This document shows, one piece after another, positions 47,864-58,009 of a stretch of DNA of 64,000 nucleotides. This stretch comes from Mytilus galloprovincialis (Eukaryota; Mollusca; Bivalvia; Mytilida; Mytilidae), in NCBI RefSeq assembly GCF_965363235.1, contig NC_134842.1, positions 7,157,112-7,221,111 on the forward strand. Direction: 5' to 3'. The notes under the pieces were generated by a model. The model saw only the letters and a list, made by a program, of their open reading frames with translations. It had not been told where the DNA came from and did not search any database. The translations under genes and the position numbers were made by a program. Numbering within the stretch: the stretch's first letter is position 1; every line of letters starts with the position of its first letter.

Positions 47864-49480
47864 TGTTGTAAATTCGGCGCGAACACAACGCGGGAACGTC
47901 ACTTATGTCTTATATTGTAACGTCAAGACTTTGTGACGTGTCACTTGTATACTTGGGTATTATATAGATCGATTACATTATTAGAACATGCAACGTTTTA
48001 TTCCTTAATTTACGTATTCCCGACATTTTGGTGCCGTGTCCAATGGATTTGAATAAGCTGAAATCGATTAGGAAAGCGAACAGAAGTGAAGTTACAAGAC
48101 ACTTACGGAAAATCGACGATTTGAAAAACGAAGCGGAGTTAGCCGGGGTAGATCTTTTAGCAACATTTGAAAGTGTGGAACAGAAGAAGAAACTTTTAGA
48201 AGATTTGAATCAACAAATTATAAGTGCAATCGATGCAGAGGATATTGAAGAAGAAATTCTCAACACAGATGAGTATACTTTAGATTTAGAAACTAAACTA
48301 AAACACTTGCGTATATTCATACAGAGTTTAGACAATTCGAATAATCATAAACATCAGCAGTCTACTTCATCATATCAAACATTAAATTATGAAGCGCCAC
48401 CTTTTATTCCTACTTCATGTATTGAAAATCAGCAACAGAGTTGTATTGCACCATCACTGTCAACGTTCAGCAGTCAAACACACCACCTTCCGAAATTAAC
48501 TTTGCCCCATTTCAGTGGAAATATTATTGAATCGCAATCTTTCTGGGATTCTTTCGAATCAGCAGTACATATGAACCCGAGTCTACCAGATATTCAGAAA
48601 TTCAACTATTTGAAATCACAACTCGGAGGTGAAGCTTCACATACTATTGATGGGTTCGCATTGACAAACGCTAATTATAAGGAAGCAATTAACGTATGAA
48701 AAGAAAGATACGGACACTCGAATAAAATTATACAAGCACACATGAAAGCATTGCTAGACATTACACCCGCAAATAATGAGTTAGCCAGTTTACACGTATT
48801 TTATGTTCGCATAGAGGCATCCGTACGCGGATTGGAAGCGTAAAGGCCAATCGCAAGACACTTACGGCACATTACTAGTCCCAATAATTTTGAGCAAGCT
48901 TCCCGGAGAAGTAAGGCAACATTTAGCGAGAGATCATGGATCAAACACATGGTATGAAACTAAAATTGAAAGTTGACAACACAGAAACTATACAACTATC
49001 ATGCTTCGGAGACACTGGCAATACTATACAACACCTAGGTAAAGGTGCATTACTGGTCGAGACAGAGACGAAACAGAAAATACCAATTGATGTACTTGTC
49101 GTACTGAAAATAGCCGTTCCGTTCAAAAATCATATCCGCAAATTAGACTTGACTGAAAACAAGTACATGTATTTACAAGGATAAAATCTGGCTCATCCGA
49201 TCACAGACGAAAGCATATTAGAAATTGACGTTTTGATAGGAGCAGATTACTATTGGCAGTTTGTTGGAGACCAAATCATCCGCGGAGATGTACTTACAGC
49301 AGTAAAATCAAATCTAGGCTACCTTCTATCCGGTCCGATAAAGGAAACAGGTATCGCGAAATCTTATGACAATACAATAAAAAACAAAGAGCAAAGAAGT
49401 TTCTTTGCAAGAATTGATGATCTTGACCACATTTTCATGGTCATATACCAAGGACCTCAAATCAAAAGACCCTAGGTCTG
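47864..49480 (+). mobile_element. BEL/Pao LTR retrotransposon, decayed and truncated
   Basis: A candidate 5' LTR of 162 bp (47864-48025, TG...CA) is followed by TGGTGCCGTGTCC (48029-48041), a primer-binding-site-like sequence as in BEL elements. Gag begins at ATG 48043 and has an N-terminal coiled coil, then LPKLTLPHFSGNIIESQSFW, a BEL/Pao Gag hallmark (DUF1759-like); TGA at 48697-48699 breaks it. Past further breaks and deletions come protease-region remnants (FGDTGNTIQ... near 49010; VLIGADYYWQFVGDQIIRGD and KSNLGYLLSGPIKETG near 49230-49350). No RT, integrase or 3' LTR is seen. It sits inside a module that copy A shows whole at 9162-9310. Confidence 0.85.
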
Positions 49481-49499
49481 TAATATGTATGGATAATGA

Positions 49500-50090
49500 G
49501 TTTTATCACTTTACTCATTATTCTCAATATAAAAGGGGGGAAATCAATCATTTACTGCCAAGGTATCCTCGCAATCAACATTCAAGTGTTAAGACATGTC
49601 GCAACTAACAATTTAGTGAAAATAATTTGTTGATATATTATATGGTTTTTGAAAATAAATGAAAATAAGCCAAAATCAAAATTAAGAATATGACCTTGAC
49701 CTTTGACCTTGACCTACGTTTTTTTTTATAACTCTCATATGGAGTATCCGTAAAGCTGTGGTCCAAATGAATATCCTAATCCTGAAGATGTAACGAGCAA
49801 TTTGGCAAAATAAATTCGTCGTAATCTTTAACGGTTGCGAAGGAGTAGTGGCCAAAAGAAAAACAGTGTTTGGGGAGATAACTCTTACAACGTAAAGTAT
49901 TTGGTTACGCGGTTGTAAATTTGTAAAGCGTATAAACTATACGATATCATATTCCAAATATTTAAGCGACATCTTTTGAAACATCAATACTACGCAAGAA
50001 AAAAATTTAGGCGGAAGAAAAAAAAAATAAAATGAAATAATAATTATCAGAACAAAATCAATAGATCTTTCCATGGAATGGTGGAAAGAC
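49500..50090. repeat. Repeat-derived filler with clustered TGACCT half-sites
   Basis: Contains four TGACCT units at 49691-49715 and, at the right, ATCAATAGATCTTTCCATGG and GGTGGAAAGACCGAA, text I associate with mussel repeats. Joins sequence shared with copy A at about 50090 (A: about 14985). Confidence 0.5.
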
Positions 50091-53000
50091 CGAATTACAA
50101 ATATTTGGTTAGAAAATTAAAAGAATTAAACACATTTTATATAGCGGTTATTTAAGAAATAATTCATGCAACCTAACATCATTTACCATTTCATATTATC
50201 ACAAATAATTTGTATATCATTTTATTCTGGTATCACCTAAGTTGAATTATAACATGCTGCAAAGGACAAAGTTCACCTTAAGCCAAATGTGGCCTTTAAT
50301 TTCAACTTTATCATAAAATTTCAAAACGACCATAATTTGGTTCTTAAATGGATCTATTTCAAAAGCCTTACTTCTGTGTTAAAACCAATCTCTTCATAAG
50401 AGTACATTATTGTCTTTAAAATCAGTATATTTTGGATATATTGTAAAAATACGATGATTTTGTGCATTTTGCGGACCTTAAATCTTGAGAAAACCCTTGG
50501 CCGCAACTTAGGATCCTAAATATTCTGTAACCAAAAGTTGCCAATGATGATATTGAATCCCTAGACATAAACACGTTCTGGATCATGGATGGCGGCTAAT
50601 GTAAATTACCCTAAAAACTGTTTAGAATTATTAAAAAAAAATACCAAAACTGACGTTACAACACAAAAAATGCACACTTAAGGAGTCAATACTTCGTCAT
50701 TTGTAATGTGATGTCCCAAAATGAACTTTTTTGTATTAATAGTAATATCACAACTATTTCTATGTGAAATATGTAGTATTTTGGCCTGATCATCAAAATC
50801 TTAGGGTCAATTTTAACCCTACTTGAACTTACTTCTTTCAGTTGTACCGTCAGTGGCTCTCCGACATACATAATCAAAACTCTTAACTAAAGCATTTAGA
50901 CTAAATTTTGGCAATGTGGCCACATACGTTTATTCAAATTACCAAAGTTGATTCAGGGGGTAATGTTTAAGTTTTCTGTCGTCTAAGGTATTAAGAAAAA
51001 AACTATGGTTCCAAATGGCGAACACATTCAATTTTCGACGGGTTTAGCGGACTGACAGCATAATTCCAAATTCCCTGATTTTTTTTCACACCAGAATTTT
51101 TGTTTTATTAGTTTACATAATCGAAACACTTACTCATTTATTACATGCTTCAACATAGTTTCCTTCAACATGTTTAGTTTTATTACCATATTTCATAACT
51201 TTTTAACAAATACTACTTTTAATAGATTCACACATCAAAGCGTTTAAAAATTGCAGATATCCGTTTAAGATGAATGCTGGGATGAAAAACTAATCCAAGA
51301 TATTTTCGTTACGTCTACCAGTTAAAACTCACGATAGGCATATGTAAGACAGTAAAAAATTATGCTATTAAATCAGTATGCAACTTATTAACAATACTTA
51401 CAGATAAATACATACAGTGCATTTTGAAGGACTTTTGCGGGTAAGAAATAATGACATTATTCCATATATTTAAATATTTAGATATAAATTATACGATGTA
51501 TTCCTAATTGTATGATAAATCATCAGAATACTGTTACAGGTGAAATATTGATAAAATATAATATAAGAGTATTGATAGTTTAATTATTGACTGGATGTGT
51601 TTGTTAGGCGACAGTTGGTTCATGCATATTACAACACAATTCATAAAATGTAATTTTTATATTTTATAATACGTGAGGACTCGTAAAATTAGTGTATTCC
51701 ATGATTTGTATATGTATTGTTCAAATAAATGAAAAAGGCCATTATTTTAAAATGTAAATCTACCTTAAGTCATCACTGGTTTTCGATTTATTTTTACAAT
51801 TAGGTAACAATATGTCCATCAATTATGCAATTCTTTGAAATATGTTCACAGGTTAGGGGCATTTACTACTTTATTATAATAAGCATATCCTAGGCCCGAG
51901 GATATTAATAGTTGAATAGTCAGTGATTTGGTGCTAACACGATTAATAACTCTCAGTTGATTTATTTAAGTGTTTCTGTAAATTAAGATGTCTTTTCCCT
52001 CATGAAAGGTTGACCTGACATGGATTCAGTTATTCTTGTTATGTCCTTTTAGTGATATAGCTCTTTCCATATTCAAGTACTGGTACAGCCTTTGCTATAT
52101 TAATTTTGGTTTAAGTGTTCCTGTTGAATCAAAGTGCTTCGGACGCAAAAAAAAATATTAACCGTTTTTTCATTATTATTTGTTATTACGCAGAAACCGA
52201 AGTGATGACAATTGTTTCGCCTGATTTGATAATATACCTTTTAGAACTGTTATATCTTCCTAACACAAGCGGACATTAAATATAGGGTATTGAGGAATAC
52301 CAAAAATTATCGTGTACAACTAAAACATAAACATTCCTATATAAGTAATTTCCATCAATGTTTAAAATATTTGCTGAAAATACCATTGAGGCAAATCAAT
52401 TAAGAACCAATTAATGTCCAATTAAACTTTATATCAATATACTAATAGACTACTGTAAACACAAAAAGATTTAATATGTCAAAAAAATATCGCATCACAC
52501 TCGATACAGTAGTAGAATCTATATTTTTAAGATTGGGAAAATAGTGTTTGGAATGGATCGAAGCTAGTCGACAATGTATACTACTGTTGCCTTGAGTTGA
52601 GGAAATAAATATATGTTAAAGGAACAGATTGAATGTTTATTCTGCTTCAACATGTTCACTTAGTATCAATATTTCGTCTCCAATCAGTAAAGTTAAGTCA
52701 TGCGACCTGGTTATGCTACTCTAGCATATAATTAACTTCGTAAAAGCCATGTATAGTGAATGTGTTTTAATGGAGATATTATATAACATTCAGTTCATAT
52801 TTTATGGTTCACACATAGTGATTTTGAAAATAAAAATAAAGAAAGAATTATTCCGTTTAAATTATCTAAACGTAACAATTGAATATATAGGACATATTCC
52901 TCGTTCTTATTAAAATTTCACAACTCTTAAGATATGTATTGCTATAATAGTTGTTGGAAAATGACATTTATAGTTTTTTAAATTATGGTTGAACTGTTCT

Positions 53001-53133
53001 GTATTAGTTTCATACATCAAAAATATACGAAAAAGATTTTAAGATGACATCAATGGTGTCAATATTTATTCTTCGATATAAAGCTAAATTTTTCGATTGA
53101 TCGTGATATGGACTTGTTTTGTATTTACTTCAG
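50090..53133. other. Non-coding block conserved with copy A, upstream of DYNLL B2
   Basis: Aligns closely with 14985-18052. Holds the internal module 50895-51070, the probable 5'UTR exon at 51277-51440 and the intron of DYNLL B2. No other gene. Confidence 0.5.
51277..51440 (+). promoter_or_regulatory. Probable 5'UTR exon / promoter-proximal block of DYNLL B2
   Basis: Counterpart of 16229-16389; ends CTTTTGCGG|GTAAGAA with the donor GT at 51441. The intron would run 51441-53133. Confidence 0.55.
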
Positions 53134-53141
53134 CTGACACC

Positions 53142-53411
53142 ATGAGTGAAAGAAAAGCTGTTATTAAGAATGCTGACATGTCGGAAGATATGCAACAAGA
53201 TGCGGTTGAAGCTTCCACTCAGGCCTTGGAAAAATTCAATATTGAAAAAGACATTGCCGCATTCATCAAAAAGGATTTTGACAAGAAATATAACCCAACA
53301 TGGCATTGTGTCGTTGGTAGGAATTTTGGAAGTTATGTAACACATGAAACCAAACATTTTATTTATTTTTACATGGGACAAGTTGCAATATTGTTGTTTA
53401 AGTCTGGATAA
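53142..53411 (+). CDS. DYNLL: Dynein light chain LC8-type (copy B2)
   Basis: Intact 89-residue LC8 nearly identical to A2: it differs only at residue 26 (Thr in EASTQALE; Asn in A2) and residue 78 (FYMGQ; Leu in A2 and the other copies). His55, Phe62 and Ser88 are present. The acceptor AG at 53132-53133 precedes the leader CTGACACC and the ATG. Downstream, ATTAAA near 53440 may serve for polyadenylation, as in A2. Very close similarity to A2 in both coding and flanking sequence supports a recent block duplication. Antisense and frame-shifted open frames over it are shadows. Confidence 0.95.
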   Translation: MSERKAVIKNADMSEDMQQDAVEASTQALEKFNIEKDIAAFIKKDFDKKYNPTWHCVVGRNFGSYVTHETKHFIYFYMGQVAILLFKSG

Positions 53412-53479
53412 TACAGACAGATAGATGTGTTTTAAATTAAAATTTATGGTCTATATGTATATTCAAAGGATTGTTTTTT

Positions 53480-53620
53480 TATATCTATAAAAAATAAGAA
53501 GATGTCGTATGACTGCCAATGATAAAATTCTCCATCAAAGACCATAGGCAATAACAACTCTAGGTCACAGTACGGCCTTAAACAATGAACAAAACCCTTA
53601 CCTTTAGAAAACTATATAAA
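53480..53620 (-). repeat. Mussel-type repeat fragment
   Basis: AAGAAGATGTCGTATGACTG, ACAGTACGGCCTTAAACAAT and ACAAAACCC, a diverged reverse-orientation copy of the 6740-type repeat. A shorter relic is at 21760-21800 in copy A. Confidence 0.5.
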
Positions 53621-55225
53621 GACCCGAATTGATCTCTTTTCATATAAAACGTAAGTTGGATATCTATGGATTGTATAGCACAGGTTTGGAATAATAAACT
53701 ATTTCGGACCAGACAAAATAAATGTCATAAATTACCAGACGATCGTACTGCAAAACAATATCATTAGACAACAACAAGGCATATCAAGATCAATGTTAGA
53801 TAAATTTGGGGGGACTTATGAACGAGCAATTCAAATGGTCTACATAAAGGTGATCAGAATAGAGAGAATAGAAAAGAACTAATAAGAGAAGAAATTTCCT
53901 ATAGAATGATATAAATGAGAATTTTGGTTCCTTTCCACTGTTTCGATTGAGTCGTTGATGAGTCTTATCGAGTAAATTTGTATCTGGCGTTCCATATTTT
54001 ACGTATTGTATCTTAAACAGTCACTAGGTCGATGCAACTGCGTAGGTTTCGTCATTGTGGGTATAACCAGCCCAGTAGTCAGCACTTGACATGAAATATA
54101 ATTTATAAGATTTTTTTTGTAAACTATAGGCCTGGTACCCTTGATGTGTTTTACCTACGGTTATTTGCTTGTCAATGCGCCTTTCCCCATCTAGGAACCT
54201 TGACTGTTGTTGTTTCAGTCCTGTTAGGGGGGATTGGTAGATGTAAATTCTACAACTGTCATTCATAGCCGAAGTTTGTAGCATTTAAGGGTAATGAATG
54301 GACCAATGGAATCAACACAAATGTTAAAAAACAGTCTAACAAATACAACATGGAAATACAATCAATCAGGTTACTAGACCCAAGTTAAAACAAATCTACG
54401 GATTAGTACCTCAGGTGATCGTTAAGGGTGAACAGAAACTGATACATTCTAAAATTCAGTTTGATTTAATTTTGAAATTCGGTTTATGTATGCGTTGAAA
54501 TTCAACGAAGCTACATTTTGTATTGCAAATGTCGTTACTCATAAAAGGATTCACTCCGCACACGTCTCTTTAATTACTGTTAAAAGCAATACCCTTTCCA
54601 ACAACAGTGTTAATTTTCTTAAACCTGTAAAACAATTATTGTATAGAGTGAAATTAATTAAAAATCGCCTACCTATCTTTTTTATATTAAATTTATTTCA
54701 ATGCATTCATGTGTGTAGATATGGTAAGTGTGAATGGAGTTTCGAACCAATTTACATTTAGTTGGTCAGTGACCTTAAGTTTGCGTACTTCATAATTTTG
54801 TACACATGTTAGCAAGTTTGGTGGTGTATTTTGAAAGATGGATTTAATACAGGTATGAATAATCTAGTCTTATACGTCAACAAGTCTTTGGACTAGATAT
54901 GTTATTCTGTTGAAAGAAAGGAAATTATTATCGTTATTGTTTTTATTCATTTTTTTTTAATATTTATCAGAATGGACCAGGCCATACACCATCACAAAAA
55001 CTTTGCACCTCCCATAACACAAAATGAGTTAGACCATCCTTTCTATTGTTGCCGATCCCCTTTTGATTCTGGAGCTTCAACACTAGTTATCCATATAATG
55101 TTTCTCAAACGTATGGTTCTGATCTTCCGTGAGGATGGATTGGAAACTGCGTGTTGGATTCACGGTTTATTATAAACATTTATTATATTTATAATTGATA
55201 CATAATGATTCTACCACTGTATCGA

Positions 55226-55346
55226 GTGTGATACGATATTTATCCACTCGAGACAGTTAAATTTTTGAATTTAAAACGCGAGGCTCACCGAGCGTTTTAA
55301 ATATTTATAATTTAATTGTCGAGAGTGGATAAAGATCGTATTACAC
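55226..55346. repeat. Long imperfect hairpin
   Basis: GTGTGATACGATATTTATCC pairs with GGATAAAGATCGTATTACAC, ACTCGAGACAGTTAAAT with ATTTAATTGTCGAGAGT, and ATTTAAAACGCGAGGCT with CACCGAGCGTTTTAAAT at the tip, so almost the whole 121 bp folds on itself. Possibly a foldback MITE. It lies just right of the copy B boundary. Confidence 0.7.
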
Positions 55347-55349
55347 AAG

Positions 55350-56040
55350 ATTTAGTTAAGGAATCTCTAATGATTTCTAAACAATATGCGGGCAAACTTA
55401 TTCTTTCTTTTGAAATGAACTGCAACAAGATGTGTTCTTTCTATGTGATGTCATCAAGCATGGTTGCCTTTTTTTCATGCCGTCACAATTGGAAATTTAG
55501 AAGAAGGCAAGAAAGTTTGACGTCATAATCGAATTTTGACCAATGAAGAACTGAGATCAAATAAACCACACGTTGAATAATTAAAAATAATCAACAGATC
55601 GGGTAAAGGATAAATCGAGTAAGAATTAGAGAAATTTTGTTATGAAAACAATCAAACTTGAAACTACAGAGGGCAAATTTAAACTTAAATAGTTTTGGCA
55701 TTTTTTTAAGTCCCATTAAATTATATAGTGTTCCTATTTTTTTCCTAATTTGTCTATTTCAACTTTAGGATTTGAACGTTAATCATTTCAAAGGTTCATC
55801 CATAAATGCTGATAGATCGCATCGAGTACATTTTTATTTATTATAACACGATTTTGAATAAAAATAATTTGGTAGAAAAAGAGTTGTCTCGTTGATGCCA
55901 AGACACGATTCTACTCCTTTTTAGCCGATATTCAACATAAAGCATAGTCACTTAGAACAGTACAAATGAAATATATAAAGCGTTTTGTATAACAAGAAAT
56001 TGGAAATTTACCTCAGTACTTTATTTTGCCTTTAAAAAAA
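55350..56040. other. Unannotated stretch
   Basis: No gene or RNA recognised. The 70-codon frame at 55316-55528 starts in the hairpin and has no family match that I know. Confidence 0.3.
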
Positions 56041-56130
56041 ATGATTCGAGCGTCACTTATGAGTCTTGAATAGACGAACGCGCGTCTGGCGTACAAAATT
56101 GTAATACTGGTATCTATGATTATTTAATTC
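56041..56130 (+). repeat. Interspersed repeat fragment
   Basis: GAGCGTCACTTATGAGTCTT and AGACGAACGCGCGTCTGGCG: the same family as 27020-27115. Confidence 0.6.
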
Positions 56131-56906
56131 ATACACGTTGATTTAATTCTTGAAAGGTCCGGGTGAGATACTAGCCTTAGTTTGCCTAACTTTTTAATGA
56201 AATTTGAACGAGTTTGTTTTTACCCATGAAATCACATTTAACGATGTCTTGATGTCACGAAAATGCATAGTTTTAGCTTGCAATAACCAACAATATAAAT
56301 GTACCACAATGTTTGTCTTAATAAACAGGAACTTTCCCGTAAAATGTAATTGAGCTAACTTGCGCTTGTTTTTTCCTGAATGATAAATATCAATGAGAAT
56401 CTGCCAACGATGTCTTAATAGAATTTCAATAGAATGTCGCAACCTTTAGAATATATAAAATCTCTATAAATATTCATCATATTTCAAAAATATGACGCTT
56501 TAAACTTTCTCATACTTAACGATTATTTTTAAGTTTAATTTTTTTTAATTTTTTACCTAAATTTTGTATACCAAAAGGGTCGCTTAGCGCATTTCCCCCT
56601 TTCTGTATATACTTTAACCAACTCTACTTTAGTGATTTTCTAACTTTGTTGATCTTGAGGCGCATTCAAAACGTGAATATTCGCGTTTATTTTCACTCGC
56701 AAATTACGAGATAAAACAAAAACTCTCGCAAAGTTAATTGGTTTGAATTATTTTGTTTCAGTGTTAATTTAATATTTGTAATCATTTCGTCGAATTATAT
56801 GTCAGAGATATCGTTTCATGATCATTTAATTTTTTAAACACGAGAATTTTCATCTTTATCTGGCAAAATCCCTGTGAAATATTAATTGCAAAGTTTTTCA
56901 ATTCAA

Positions 56907-57073
56907 CTTAAAAACTATATTTTCATTTCTCAATTTTTCGTTTGAGAACTTTCTCTGAAAGAACTGTTAGCTCATGAATATGTATTTACATGTATGTAAC
57001 AAGGTTACAGTAATTTTGAATTACTAGGGTGTATAGATATTTCCTGAACTTTTTAAAAAGTATGTATAATCTC
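56907..57073 (+). repeat. Direct repeat, left unit
   Basis: About 167 bp, nearly identical to 57842-58009 (AAAAACTATATTTTCATTTC through AAAGTATGTATAAT). The two units lie about 935 bp apart. Confidence 0.8.
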
Positions 57074-57489
57074 TGGTTCATTAAGGGATTCAATATACTC
57101 ATTTCATTATGCACAACTAGAACAAATGTTTTTTCATGATGTATAATCACTAGAACAAATGTCAGATATTATAACTAATAACTGGAATGAGGGGAAAAAA
57201 AATTTTAATATAGAAAAGTTAATAAATGTATAATATAAACTCATATAACACCTCTTTACAAGCCTAAACATCAAAACGCTTTTCTGCATGATTATCTTTT
57301 TGATTCACACCGCTTCTGGCTACACCATCCACATTTATAAAAAAAAAAAACATGTTCTTCAGATTGTAAATCTGACTAAACTGCACATCGAAGAGAATAA
57401 AGACTGAAATAAATAATCTGAAGTTGCCAAGCAAACTGAATCAGCCATCTCGAATTAATCCTTGTGCAGGGTCCAAGCTAAATTCCATG

Positions 57490-57675
57490 TTAAGTAGACA
57501 CGATATTAAATATCCTTTTTATATTTAATGATGACCAATATATTTTTGAGGTATCCTTTACTCGGTCCACATGCTGAATCAGTATCAAAGCATACCAGTC
57601 AATGTCGGTCTCATCCAAATTTTGCCTAATACGTTCCGCCTCATTTTCCAGATAGTTGTGTAGGCTCTCTTTGTT
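57490..57675 (-). CDS. Possible exon or exon relic, unrecognised
   Basis: A 61-codon open frame without a start codon, with amino-acid composition like real protein: LHNYLENEAERIRQNLDETD then IDWYALILIQHVDRVKDTSK. It ends at TAA 57492-57490. I do not recognise the family. There is no clear acceptor at the left edge, and a TAA lies just upstream. It lies between the two units of a direct repeat. Confidence 0.3.
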   Translation of the reverse strand, partial: NKESLHNYLENEAERIRQNLDETDIDWYALILIQHVDRVKDTSKIYWSSLNIKRIFNIVST

Positions 57676-57841
57676 TTAATTACTTAGACACATATATTTT
57701 GTCATAAAATATTAAACAAATAAAACAGATGTAACATAACATCAGCAATTTTTTGTGTACTATAAATTACTCATATGCACAATATGCATTGACATTCAGA
57801 ACATGAATATTCGTGTGCTGCCAGTTTTTTGCAAACCATAC

Positions 57842-58009
57842 ATTTTAAAAACTATATTTTCATTTCTCAGTTTTTCGTTTGAGAACTTTCTCTGAAAGAA
57901 CTGTTAGCTCATGAACATGTATTTACATGTATGTTACCAGGTTACAGTAATCTTGAATTACTTGGGTGTATAGATATTCCCTGAACTTTTCAAAAAGTAT
58001 GTATAATGG
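57842..58009 (+). repeat. Direct repeat, right unit
   Basis: Partner of 56907-57073. The right flank runs into a short mussel-type repeat end (GAGAGTTGTCTCATTGGCAC, about 58040-58075). Confidence 0.8.

Larger units (their letters stand above)
39525..54990 (+). repeat. Segmental duplication, copy B (two DYNLL genes)
   Basis: Same-orientation counterpart of 1236-23575. It lacks the Helitron-like element, the CACGTG MITE, the composite element and the non-LTR element. It carries instead an RT fragment with repeat (42540-44200), a nested palindrome (45241-45600) and a BEL element plus another repeat (47864-50090), the last replacing about 5.7 kb present in copy A (9230-14985). Confidence 0.85.
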
